Program-made: the position numbers and the translations under genes
Assembly: GCF_018449525.1 (NCBI RefSeq)
Contig: NZ_JAAVUS010000001.1
Location: 744,001-808,000, forward strand
Length of the DNA: 64,000 nucleotides
From: Bradyrhizobium sp. dw_78
Lineage (GTDB): Bacteria > Pseudomonadota > Alphaproteobacteria > Rhizobiales > Xanthobacteraceae
Reading direction: 5' to 3'
Notes under the pieces: generated by a model
What the model saw: the letters and a program-made list of their open reading frames with translations, nothing else
Databases searched by the model: none
Told to the model about the DNA's origin: nothing
Shown: positions 37,874 to 46,549 of the stretch, in pieces
Position numbering within the stretch: position 1 is the first letter of the stretch
Layout: every line of letters begins with the position of its first letter

Positions 37874-38713
37874 CTACCACACGCTCCTGCCGCCGTCCAT
37901 CACAAGGTTCTGGCCGGTCATATAGCTCGACGCGTCCGAACACAGAAACTGGATCGCGGCGCGATATTCGTCGACCTTCGCCATGCGGCCCATCGGGATC
38001 AGGCGTGTCAGCTTTTCGACAAAAGCAGGATCCTGGTTATTGAAAACGCCGCCAGGTGAGATGGCGTTGACGCGGACGCCGCGGTCGGCCCAGTAGGTCG
38101 CGAGATATTTGGTGAGGCCGATCAGGCCGTGTTTGATCACCGAATAGGTTACCGGCTTGACCGGCTGCTCTTCGTTGCGCGTGATAGTGGGCTGCCGGTA
38201 GAGCCGCTGGTCCGGTGCGATCACGCCGAGATCGGAGGCGATGTTTAGGATCACGCCGTTGCCGCGCTTGGCCATGGCGCCGCCGAACACCTGCGAGCAC
38301 AGCATCGCACCGGTGAGGCCGACTGCGATTTCCATCTGCCATTGCGGGATCGGGAATGCCTCGAAGCGGGACGAATGCATCACGCCGGGCGTCGAAGTTA
38401 CCTTGGGGTCGATCGCCGCGTTGTTGACGAGAATGTCGATTTGAATTCCGCGGCCGGCCAGATCGATCACGGCCGCATGAACCGATTCTTGCGACGTGAC
38501 ATCGATCGCGACGGGAACAAGATTGGCTGAAGGGATGATCTCCCGGATCTTGGCGATTGCCGCCTCGCACGGCGCCAGTCCGATATCCGTGACCACCACG
38601 CGTGCGCCGGCATCGGCCAAGGCCGCGGTGTGTTGTTGCCCAAGCAGGCCGCCGGCGCCGGTCACCAGCGCGGTGCGGCCCTTCAGATCGTAACGAGAGG
38701 AGAGAGATGTCAT
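37874..38713 (-). CDS. Short-chain dehydrogenase/reductase, PtmA-like paralogue
   Basis: A 279-residue SDR with TGAGGLLGQQH, NNAAID, a YSVIK active-site sequence and the ending TGQNLVMDGGRSVW. This ending and the LTKYLATYWADRGVRVN segment match the SDR of the legionaminate group at 8712-9530 (LTKHLATYWGAQGVRVN), so both belong to one subfamily. It is the last gene of the seven-gene operon. ATG at 38713 follows GAGGA by 8 bases. Its substrate is unknown, presumably the nonulosonate-type sugar of this operon. Confidence 0.8.
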   Translation of the reverse strand: MTSLSSRYDLKGRTALVTGAGGLLGQQHTAALADAGARVVVTDIGLAPCEAAIAKIREIIPSANLVPVAIDVTSQESVHAAVIDLAGRGIQIDILVNNAAIDPKVTSTPGVMHSSRFEAFPIPQWQMEIAVGLTGAMLCSQVFGGAMAKRGNGVILNIASDLGVIAPDQRLYRQPTITRNEEQPVKPVTYSVIKHGLIGLTKYLATYWADRGVRVNAISPGGVFNNQDPAFVEKLTRLIPMGRMAKVDEYRAAIQFLCSDASSYMTGQNLVMDGGRSVW

Positions 38714-38726
38714 CAACGGTTCCTCT

Positions 38727-39488
38727 TCAAGCGCGTAACTGTCCGCCGTCAGCCACGATTACGGTGCCGGTGATGAATGCCGCCCGGGGTGAAGCGAGAA
38801 AGCCTACGACGTCTGCGATTTCCTCGGGCGAGCCGAGCCGGCGCAGTGGGACTTCGCGCGCCAGCATGTCTTCGACGCCGGCTTTGTTCTCGGCAAGCTT
38901 GCGCGCCCAGGTGCCGCCATTGAACAGGATATTACCGGGCGCCACTGCGTTGATACGGATGCCCTCGAGCGCCAGCGGGCGGGTGAGGCCGCGCACGGTG
39001 GCGTTGAGCGCGGCTTTAGCCGCGGAGTAGGTCACAGGCGCGCCGAGCGCGGCCAGGCCGCAAATCGAGGAAATGCAGACGATGGCGCGATCCCCGTTGC
39101 CGCGCTGCATGATCGGCCGCACCGCCTCGATCATGTTGGTTGCCGCAAACAGATTGACGTCCATGACGCGGCGCCATTCTGCCGATGTCTCCTGTCCGGG
39201 GGGCACGGAAGCGCCGCTGCCTACATTGCAGATCAGGATGTCGATTCGGCCCCATTGCCTCTCCACTTCGCGCGCCATCGCAAGCGCCGCGGCCGGATCG
39301 GTGACGTCGGCGGTGTGGGACGAAGCGTTATCGCCGATTTTGGCGCGGGCGGCGTCGAGATCGTCGCGACCGCGCGCGGCAAGCGCGACGTGCGCCCCTT
39401 CCGCAGCAAGCATCCGCGCGATCGCCAGTCCAATGCCGCGGCTGGCGCCGGCGACGAGAGCGACACGCCCCTCCAGTTCCAGTTTCAT
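38727..39488 (-). CDS. Short-chain dehydrogenase/reductase
   Basis: A 253-residue classical SDR (AGASRGIGLAIA, ISSICGLAALG, catalytic YSAAK, ending VIVADGGQLRA). Its ATG overlaps the stop of the TIM-barrel gene by four bases, and it ends 13 bases before the next SDR. It is one of three SDRs in this operon. It could oxidise or reduce a hydroxyl on the sugar chain of an intermediate. Confidence 0.8.
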   Translation of the reverse strand: MKLELEGRVALVAGASRGIGLAIARMLAAEGAHVALAARGRDDLDAARAKIGDNASSHTADVTDPAAALAMAREVERQWGRIDILICNVGSGASVPPGQETSAEWRRVMDVNLFAATNMIEAVRPIMQRGNGDRAIVCISSICGLAALGAPVTYSAAKAALNATVRGLTRPLALEGIRINAVAPGNILFNGGTWARKLAENKAGVEDMLAREVPLRRLGSPEEIADVVGFLASPRAAFITGTVIVADGGQLRA

Positions 39489-40333
39489 CGGGCCGCGTCC
39501 TCGATCCAGCGCACCGTCATGTCGCGATATATCGCCAGCGCGCCTGAATGGTCGCCATCTGCGGCGCGAGCAGTCTGAAGGATATATTGGCCGGCATAGC
39601 CGCTATTTTCGATCAGCCGGATTGCCTTTGCCAGTTCGGCCGCGCCGGTGCCGGGCGGTACGGTGGTCCCCCCGCGCAGGCGATCCTTGACATGCACGTT
39701 GAGGATGCGGGGCGCATAGGCGGCAATTTCTTCACCGCAATCAAACCCAAGAGCGGCGCTATTGCCGATATCGTAATTGATGCCGAAAACCTCGTGTGGA
39801 AATTTGGCGATGAATTGTGCGAGATCGGCCGGCGGCAGATCGGATTCGAAAACGATCTTGACGTTTTGCCTTGACAGCGACGCGGAACGATCGAGCAGCG
39901 TGCGCAGCAGCAGCTCCGTTTGTTCCGGCGTCTCGATCTTGCCGTTATCGACCAGCGGAATCACCACGAATTCGACTCCGAGTGCGGCACAGGAGGCGAT
40001 CACCAGATCGAGATCGGCTACCAGAGCCTCACGCGCGTCGCCGGCCGCTTTCCAGAACGGCGCCTGCATGAAGCAGTCGCCGGTCAGGCTTGGAATGGCG
40101 ATCGCGTTATCGCGCGCAAGACGCTGGATCTCGCTACGGCCGGCTTCGGTCGTCAGCGGGTTTTCGCGGAACCGATCCTGGTCGATCGTCCATTCCATCC
40201 GGGAAAGGCCGAGCGCCTTCGCTCGGGGAAACTCCTCGCGCCATTCGTTCCAGGGGAACGCCTGGATCTTGCCATCGACCAGCGCCGACAGCCGTCCCTG
40301 CATGAAACCAAGGCGCTCGTTGGGTGTTTTCAC
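39485..40333 (-). CDS. TIM-barrel sugar isomerase/epimerase (AP-endonuclease-2 fold)
   Basis: A 282-residue xylose-isomerase-like barrel. Likely metal ligands are in IVFESDLPP, NYDIGNSAALG and LNVHVKDR, in the usual spacing for this fold. Such enzymes isomerise or epimerise ketoses and aldoses. It overlaps neighbours on both sides by 4 bases, so it is a fixed part of the operon. It starts with GTG. The fusion protein at 41785-43704 has a second barrel of this class, so the operon has two. Confidence 0.75.
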   Translation of the reverse strand: MKTPNERLGFMQGRLSALVDGKIQAFPWNEWREEFPRAKALGLSRMEWTIDQDRFRENPLTTEAGRSEIQRLARDNAIAIPSLTGDCFMQAPFWKAAGDAREALVADLDLVIASCAALGVEFVVIPLVDNGKIETPEQTELLLRTLLDRSASLSRQNVKIVFESDLPPADLAQFIAKFPHEVFGINYDIGNSAALGFDCGEEIAAYAPRILNVHVKDRLRGGTTVPPGTGAAELAKAIRLIENSGYAGQYILQTARAADGDHSGALAIYRDMTVRWIEDAAR

Positions 40334-41094
40334 GGTTTCTCACCTGTGCTGACGGCGAGCCCCTTGGTGGTCCAGCCTCCGTCCACGAACAGTTCCTGCC
40401 CGGTCATATAGGTTGAAGCGGATGATGCCAGGAAGATGGCTGCACCGATCATGTCGTCCGGATCGCCCCAGCGCCCGAGCATGGTATGGCGCCGGCGTTC
40501 CTCATGCATCGCGGGATCGGCAAAACTTTTGGCCGTCATGGCGGTCGCGACATAGCCGGGCGCCAGCGCGTTGACCCGGATGCCGTCGGCGGCGAAGTCG
40601 GCCGCCAGCGCGCGGGTCAAGCCGGCAAGGCCCGCCTTGGCGGCGACATAACCCGGATTGCCGGGAAAGCCGCGTACCGAATTGATGCTGGTGACATTGA
40701 TGATCGAGCCGCTTCCGGCCTTCCTGAGCAGGGGATAGGCGGCAAGAATCGTCGCGTAGACCCCTGTGAGGTCGGTGGCGATGGTCTGCCGGAACCTGTC
40801 GAGTTCGCTTGCCGCGTCGGAGGCGGGCAGGCTGATGCCGGCGGCATTGACCAGCACGTCGAGCCGGTCGTGGTGTTTTGCGAGTTCTTCGAACACGCGG
40901 CACACCGCGGTATCATCGGACAGATCGCAGGAGATCGGCTCGACACCGGCCGGTGCCGTGCCGGACCGGCTGAAGCCGACCACCCGGGCGCCGGCCCCGG
41001 CGAGGCCGGTTGCGATTGCGGCGCCAATTCCGCGCGATGCACCGGTGACGATGGCAAGCCGTCCCTGTAGCGAAAATGGATCGAGACTACGCAT
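40330..41094 (-). CDS. Short-chain dehydrogenase/reductase
   Basis: A classical SDR of 254 residues with TGASRGIGAAIA, NAAGIS, YVAAK and the ending TGQELFVDGGWTTKG. The stop overlaps the next start as GTGA. Its start lies inside the end of the CMP-sugar synthetase gene; ATG at 41094 or 41100 are both possible and neither has a clear ribosome site, which fits coupled translation. Function in the operon is unknown. Confidence 0.8.
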   Translation of the reverse strand: MRSLDPFSLQGRLAIVTGASRGIGAAIATGLAGAGARVVGFSRSGTAPAGVEPISCDLSDDTAVCRVFEELAKHHDRLDVLVNAAGISLPASDAASELDRFRQTIATDLTGVYATILAAYPLLRKAGSGSIINVTSINSVRGFPGNPGYVAAKAGLAGLTRALAADFAADGIRVNALAPGYVATAMTAKSFADPAMHEERRRHTMLGRWGDPDDMIGAAIFLASSASTYMTGQELFVDGGWTTKGLAVSTGEKP

Positions 41095-41788
41095 AGCCAT
41101 AGCTGCGCATGATGGCGGCACACAGTTTGATGTCTTCAGGGCGATCGATCTGGAACATCTTGTGGCGCTCCATCACATGGAAACCGATCCTGCCGCCGAG
41201 CCGGTTGTTCTTTTCGCGCAAAAGGCGCGGAATGAATACGTAGAACGAGCCATTTTCGAGGTATCGCTTTTCGATCTGCTGGCGCATGCGCCGGTCATGA
41301 TAGTTGTAATTGATGGCTTCCGGACCATCCTTGCCGATGCGCCAGTTGAAATAATCCTCGACCTCGCAAACCGAGAGCAGGCTGTCGAGCTTGTCCCGCT
41401 CGAAGGCCTCCAGCGCGTTGTCGATATCGCTGGCCTCGCGGATCGGGGAGGTCGCCTGCAGGGCGACGATGCGCGTGAAGGGGCCCAGCCGACCATCGAT
41501 TTGGTCCAGCGCGTGCAGCCAGGCGGCCTCCGACGATGCCAGGTCGCCCGAAAGCCTGTCGGGGCGGCGCACCCCGACCGCGCCGGCGGCTTCAGCCGCC
41601 GAAAGGATGGCATCGCTATCGGAGGAAACCGCAACCACATCGACGCCACGGGCGGCAGCGGCCTGCATCACCGTCCAGGCGATAAGCGGCTTGCCGCAGA
41701 GGTCGATCAGGTTCTTGTGCGGAATTCCCTTGGAGCCGCCGCGCGCCGCGATCACGGCCAGCGTGCGTTCGGGGGCAGGCGTGCTCAT
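41087..41788 (-). CDS. CMP-nonulosonate synthetase (second copy)
   Basis: A 233-residue cytidylyltransferase of the NeuA/PseF/LegF type: IAARGGSKGIPHKN, GKPLIAWT and VALQATSPIRE are all present. It activates a free nonulosonic acid with CTP. It is not a close copy of the enzyme at 9527-10243, so the two probably serve different acids. ATG at 41788 overlaps the stop of the NeuB fusion gene by four bases, tying it to that synthase. Confidence 0.88.
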   Translation of the reverse strand: MSTPAPERTLAVIAARGGSKGIPHKNLIDLCGKPLIAWTVMQAAAARGVDVVAVSSDSDAILSAAEAAGAVGVRRPDRLSGDLASSEAAWLHALDQIDGRLGPFTRIVALQATSPIREASDIDNALEAFERDKLDSLLSVCEVEDYFNWRIGKDGPEAINYNYHDRRMRQQIEKRYLENGSFYVFIPRLLREKNNRLGGRIGFHVMERHKMFQIDRPEDIKLCAAIMRSYGYA

Positions 41789-43704
41789 ATGCGGCCCTCA
41801 AGGCGCTCCAGCGCGGTCCAGAAACCTTCGCCCATGTTCTTGTGGCCCTGCCAGATCTCCGGAATGAAGGAGGAGCCGGGCGCATGTTTGCGCAGTACGG
41901 CGCCGACCTCGTCAAAATCGATCTCGCCTTCGCCGACCTGCAAGCCTTCGCCGTCGAGCCCCTTGGCGTCGCCGAAATGCAGATGCGCCGTATGCGGGCC
42001 GAGTTTCGCCAGGCCCTCGGCAAAGTCGAAGCCGAAATGATTGGCCGCAAGCTTGGTGTGCGAGATATCGACGCACATCCTCAAATCATGCTCGGCGCAG
42101 AACGCAGCGGATTCTTCCGGAAAGATGAAGATGTTCTGGTGACGCTGGCCGCCGAAATGCCAGGGGAAGGGCGCCATCGTCTGCGGGATCAGTTCGACGC
42201 CGTCGAGATCGAGTTCACTGAGACTAGCGGCGAAGATACGATACCGTTCTGCTTTCTGATCCGGCGGTAGCGGCTCGTCCATCGTGAAACCACCGATATT
42301 GGCGACGATCGGCGGGCGCTTTGTCTTGGGGAAGAATTTCTTTAGCCTCCGCGTAATGTCGATCACGGCCTGGGTCTGCTCCAGCGAATAGCGGCGCAGA
42401 GCCTCGTCGGGCGTGGCGAGATCCATCAGCTTGCTGCCGGCAAAAAGCTCGGGCGCATGCACCACGAAGCCGAGATCGTAGGTACCAGAGAGATAGGCGG
42501 CCGGATCGCGTTCCATATCATTGTAGCTGAGGTGGAACTCGATGAGATCGGGCTGGCAGATGTCGAGGAACCGCTCGGTGTCGTGATAGCGCACAGGCAC
42601 GCCCCAGGGACGGCCGAAGCGATAGCGCCGCGCCTTGCTAGCGCCTTCGCTGAGATCGCTCGGGAAGAAATAATCATCCGCCGCCATCGCCCGTCCGATC
42701 CGCTTGCCGATCAGTTCGGGCATTTTGAGTGGCGACAGGCCCTGACCCGGACTCTTCACCGCAATATCGTTCTCGGTCACGACGGTACCGGCCGCGATAT
42801 TGCGAGCGGCAACGAGGCTTTTTGCTAGATTTTCGCGATTGATCAATTCGCCCTGGCTCAGCGCGCGCTCGGCCAATGGTTCGCCGCGTGCGGCCTCGAC
42901 CTCGCGAATGCCGCTGATCAGCGCCTTGAATTCGTCCGGTTCGAGGCTCGCGGCATGGTCCGGGCCTTCCATCTCGCGATCAAGCGTGATGTGGCGCTCG
43001 ATCACCACAGCGCCCAGCGCCACCGCGCCGATCGAAACCGCGATGCCGCGTTCATGGCCGGAATAGCCGGCGAGTGGGTGGATGGTTCGCAGCGTTTCCA
43101 TGAAACGCAGGTGGATGTTGTGGAGCGCGGCCGGATAGGTGCTCTGGCAATGCAGCAGCACGTAAGCGACGGAACGATCGTCGAGGAATTTGGCGGCAGC
43201 CTTGATCTCCTCGGTCGTGCTCATGCCGGTGGAGACAATCAGCGTCTTTCCGGTCGCGGCAAGTTTCGCCAGCAGCGGCAGATTGGTCAGGTCGGCCGAC
43301 GCGACCTTGTAGGCCTGAACCCCGAACGTCTCCAGCGTCGCGACGCTGGACGCATCCCAGGGGGTGCAGAGATACCGAATGCCTTTCGAGGCGCAGTAGG
43401 CCGCGATGCGGCATTGCTGCTCAGTCGTTAGTTCGAAACGGCGCAGCAGGTCGAGTGTGTATTCGACGGCGAGATCGTCATCTTTTCCGGACAGGCTGGA
43501 GGCGCGATAGACCTCGTCCAGCTTGCGCATCTGGAACTTGGCGCAATCGGCGCCGGCTGCAACCGCGGCATCAACCAGCGCAATCGCGCGATCGTAGTCG
43601 CCATTGTGGTTGTTGCCGACTTCGGCGATGACGAAGCAGGGTTGGCCGTCGCCGATCAAACGGTCGCCGATCCGGGTGGAAATTGCCTGGTTGGTTGAAT
43701 TCAT
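41785..43704 (-). CDS. NeuB-family synthase fused to a TIM-barrel isomerase/epimerase domain
   Basis: A 639-residue three-domain protein. Residues 1-285 are a NeuB synthase (FVIAEVGNNHNGD, CAKFQMRK, KVASADLTN, STGMST, YSGHERG). Residues 285-350 are a SAF domain (SLVAARNIAAGTVV). Residues 365-639 form a xylose-isomerase-like barrel with candidate metal ligands in CVDISHTKLA, HLHFGDAKG and FIPEIWQGHKN. The synthase would condense PEP with an aldose. The added barrel may make that aldose on the same polypeptide. Usual NeuB proteins end after the SAF domain at about 350 residues. The gene heads a run of four-base overlaps. Confidence 0.9.
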   Translation of the reverse strand: MNSTNQAISTRIGDRLIGDGQPCFVIAEVGNNHNGDYDRAIALVDAAVAAGADCAKFQMRKLDEVYRASSLSGKDDDLAVEYTLDLLRRFELTTEQQCRIAAYCASKGIRYLCTPWDASSVATLETFGVQAYKVASADLTNLPLLAKLAATGKTLIVSTGMSTTEEIKAAAKFLDDRSVAYVLLHCQSTYPAALHNIHLRFMETLRTIHPLAGYSGHERGIAVSIGAVALGAVVIERHITLDREMEGPDHAASLEPDEFKALISGIREVEAARGEPLAERALSQGELINRENLAKSLVAARNIAAGTVVTENDIAVKSPGQGLSPLKMPELIGKRIGRAMAADDYFFPSDLSEGASKARRYRFGRPWGVPVRYHDTERFLDICQPDLIEFHLSYNDMERDPAAYLSGTYDLGFVVHAPELFAGSKLMDLATPDEALRRYSLEQTQAVIDITRRLKKFFPKTKRPPIVANIGGFTMDEPLPPDQKAERYRIFAASLSELDLDGVELIPQTMAPFPWHFGGQRHQNIFIFPEESAAFCAEHDLRMCVDISHTKLAANHFGFDFAEGLAKLGPHTAHLHFGDAKGLDGEGLQVGEGEIDFDEVGAVLRKHAPGSSFIPEIWQGHKNMGEGFWTALERLEGRI

Positions 43705-43723
43705 TCTCGTCTTCTCGATCTAA

Positions 43724-45187
43724 TCAATTGGACGCGGCGGCATTCCGAGCCGGTGTTGCGGGGATTCGCGACTTCCAGGTGCGCAAACCGTTTTCCTCAA
43801 ACGTGATGCGCGAGCAGCGCAGGCCCTTATCTTCCAACGCCCTGATGAGCGGATATCGCTCGAACGGACGAACAAAAAAGACGAAATAGCCGCCGCCGCC
43901 GGCGCCCAGTAGCTTGCCGCCGACCGCGCCATTCGCTTTCGCATGGTCGTAAATCGCATCCAGTTCGGTTGAACTGATCTTGGAACTCATCCGGCGCTTG
44001 GCGTGCCAGGCTTCGTCGATCAGTCGTCCGCAATCCAAAAGCTGACCGCGCAGCAGATGGTGCCGGATTTCGCGCGTCATTTCCTTTTGCCGGGCCGCCG
44101 CGGCCATAGCATCAGCCTTCCGATGTTGCGATTTCTGGTCCCGATGGACGTCGCCGGAGTCGTGATTGAACCCAGTGTAACAAAGAACCAGGCTCTCCTC
44201 GAGTTCGGCGACGATGTTGGGATCGAGCCGGAGCGGAACGATCGTATTGTGCTCCGACGAAAATTCCATGTGGTTGAAGCCGCCGAACACGGTGGCGTAT
44301 TGATCCTGCCAGCCGCCGGGAATGTTCAGCATCAATCGCTCGGCCTGGAACGCCATTTCCGCGATCTCATGGCGGTCCCATTGATCGGAACGGAATTCAT
44401 TGAAGCAGCCGATGATAGCCGATGACACCACCGCAGAGCCGCCGAGGCCGGAACCGACCGGGAAGTCCGCAGAGACATCGAGATCGAACCCATAAGACGG
44501 CTTAATCAGGCGGATCACCGATTTGATCAAGGCCAGTTCGCCGTCGCTGCCGAGCTCCTCGAGATTTTTGGCTTCAACCGTCCGGCGGAAATCATGCGAA
44601 TAGATCCGGATCCGGCCGTCGCTCCGCCGCCGCAAGGTCGCATGGGCATACATCGCAATCGTCGCATTGATGACGGCCCCGCCATCATGGTCGACGAAAT
44701 AATGGGTGAGATCGGTGCCGCCGCCGGAGAAGCTGATCCGCACCGGCGAGCGCGCCCGCGCGAATACTTCGCTCTCCTCGCCGATCTGGAACAGATCGCG
44801 GCTGAAAACGTCGACCAAGCGCCGCTCAGGATCCAGGATAGGGACGATATGCACGCGTTGGTCGAGCAGCTTGAGAATCTGCTCGCGCGGTGCGCCGGCC
44901 CGCGCCCAGACGAAATCGCGGTTGACGCAGGCCGCGACCTGGTCGCGGATCGATAGTCCGCCGAGCAGCTTCCTGCGGATGTCTCCATCCGTGACCGCGC
45001 CGATCACGCGACCGCCGGCGTCCTGCGCAAACAGGATACCGAGCATATTGAGATTGAGCCGCCGAAACGCCTCTTCGATCGTCTCAGTTTCGGAGATGGT
45101 GAGGAGGGTGCGATCCACCAGTTTTCGGGTCCAAAAGGGCCGATCCGGCCTCGGTTGAGGGGTAAATAGCCGCGTTCGGGAAGCCAT
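43724..45187 (-). CDS. CBS-domain GHMP sugar kinase fusion (HddA-like kinase)
   Basis: A 487-residue fusion. Residues 20-140 form a CBS pair (IGAVTDGDIRRKLLGG). The rest is a GHMP kinase: ARSPVRISFSGGGTDL, the ATP loop PVGSGLGGSAVVSSA and GKLLGAGGGGYFVFF. The kinase half is closest in character to heptose-7-phosphate 1-kinases (HddA) and fucokinase-like enzymes, which make sugar-1-phosphates. The CBS half may sense adenine nucleotides. It ends 19 bases before the NeuB fusion gene and so belongs to that operon. The sugar is unknown. Confidence 0.85.
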   Translation of the reverse strand: MASRTRLFTPQPRPDRPFWTRKLVDRTLLTISETETIEEAFRRLNLNMLGILFAQDAGGRVIGAVTDGDIRRKLLGGLSIRDQVAACVNRDFVWARAGAPREQILKLLDQRVHIVPILDPERRLVDVFSRDLFQIGEESEVFARARSPVRISFSGGGTDLTHYFVDHDGGAVINATIAMYAHATLRRRSDGRIRIYSHDFRRTVEAKNLEELGSDGELALIKSVIRLIKPSYGFDLDVSADFPVGSGLGGSAVVSSAIIGCFNEFRSDQWDRHEIAEMAFQAERLMLNIPGGWQDQYATVFGGFNHMEFSSEHNTIVPLRLDPNIVAELEESLVLCYTGFNHDSGDVHRDQKSQHRKADAMAAAARQKEMTREIRHHLLRGQLLDCGRLIDEAWHAKRRMSSKISSTELDAIYDHAKANGAVGGKLLGAGGGGYFVFFVRPFERYPLIRALEDKGLRCSRITFEENGLRTWKSRIPATPARNAAASN

Positions 45188-45318
45188 GGGCCCGTCGCCG
45201 ACAATTGAATACGGCAGCCATCAGAAGCGCGCAAGTTGCTCATTCGTCCTGCTTTTTGCGTCGACGGTAGAGAGCTGCTCCGCTGGATTGAATGCCTCTC
45301 CACGGCCCAACTTGCTGG

Positions 45319-46227
45319 TTACGAAACCGCCGAACGAACTGACGAAGGCTGGGTTGGATTCCAGCCGATTGCGAGAAACTTGGAAGGTGAGGCGACCAGC
45401 GGGCGGCCGAGCCGTTCCCACGTCGCGCCTTGGCCGATCGCTTTGAGGGATAGCTCAAGCCATCGCTCTGGAACCGGCAGCAGTTGCGATTCCCTTCCCA
45501 GGCTAACGCGGTAGCGTGCAATGAGATCGGCAACGGTCACGGGCGTTGGATCCGCGATAATGAACGTTTCGCCGCGCGCGCCGGGATTGATCAGGGCGGT
45601 TTCGATGGCCGAGTTGAAATTCTCGATCGACAGTACGGACCGCTGCGCCTTCAAGGCGCCGAAAGGTAATGGAATCGGCAGCCGCGAGATCCTGTGGACG
45701 GTCGCGAAATTTCCTTTTTCTCCCGTGCCGTAGATTACCACCGGACGCAGGATCGTGAACGGCACTCCGGCGGTCCGCACCGCCTTTTCCGCCGCGAGCT
45801 TTGACCTGCCATAGGCGTTATTCGGCCTTGGGGGGTCTGTCTCGGTCAGATCATGTTCCGAGAACGACCCGGACTGGGCTGCAATCGATGAAATGAAGAT
45901 CAGATGTTTGATGCCGCAACTGGAAGCGGCGCACGCCAGCGTCGCCGTCGCCTGATGATTGACGCGATCATAGAGTTCGTCCACCGCAAATTTGTGCGCG
46001 ATTCCGGCGAGATGAATCACGATGTCGCATTGCCCAAGCAACGGTTGCCAGTTGAAGGGCTTGGATAGATCCGGAAGCTCGACATTAACGACGGTAGGTT
46101 CATCGAACCTGACGGCCGCTCGCGAGGCTGCGACTACCCTGTAGCCTCGCTTCGCGAGAAACGGCACCAGATGACGACCCACGAAACCATCGGCGCCCGT
46201 CACCAGAACTCTGCTTTGGTCGCTCAT
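45319..46227 (-). CDS. NAD-dependent sugar epimerase/dehydratase (extended SDR)
   Basis: A 302-residue extended SDR with VTGADGFVGRH, HLAGIAH, FISSIAAQSG and catalytic YGRSK. The set resembles UDP-sugar 4-epimerases or reductases that work next to a WecA/WbpL-type initiating transferase. The ending IGWNPTQPSS keeps the family's GWxP but is short, so a few C-terminal residues may have been lost. ATG at 46227 is preferred over an upstream TTG. It precedes the CBS-kinase gene by 131 bases. Confidence 0.75.
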   Translation of the reverse strand: MSDQSRVLVTGADGFVGRHLVPFLAKRGYRVVAASRAAVRFDEPTVVNVELPDLSKPFNWQPLLGQCDIVIHLAGIAHKFAVDELYDRVNHQATATLACAASSCGIKHLIFISSIAAQSGSFSEHDLTETDPPRPNNAYGRSKLAAEKAVRTAGVPFTILRPVVIYGTGEKGNFATVHRISRLPIPLPFGALKAQRSVLSIENFNSAIETALINPGARGETFIIADPTPVTVADLIARYRVSLGRESQLLPVPERWLELSLKAIGQGATWERLGRPLVASPSKFLAIGWNPTQPSSVRSAVS

Positions 46228-46549
46228 CTGGGACAATACCTTGGAAGTGAAGCCGACGGCGAAGGTTGCCAGAAGATCGTCAATTTAATGGCACTTCACC
46301 ACCTCATACCCGCGCCGGTTTTTCACGGCAATCAGGGTTTATCGGTCAGGGAAGCCATCCGGCGGCCGGCTTGCTCAAGGTGCTGGGCAGACGCGAAGGC
46401 AGCTCCGCCTCGCATTTGACGGAATCCCGCATTTCGCGGGCCTTGCCATGTTTGACCGTGAGCGGCTGCCCACCCGGTCCGGTTGCGCCCGGATTTTTAC
46501 ATGATATCAGACGGTCTCTCGCGGTGCTGGGAGCCTTTCAGGGGACGCA
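46228..46549 (+). other. Divergent intergenic region without a supported gene
   Basis: These 322 bases separate the minus-strand epimerase from the plus-strand AGE-family gene, so both promoters should be here. The short frames across it show no domain. A small hairpin-forming stretch (GAATCCCGCATTTCGCGGGCC, part of 46421-46442) is visible, but has no T-tract behind it. Confidence 0.35.
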
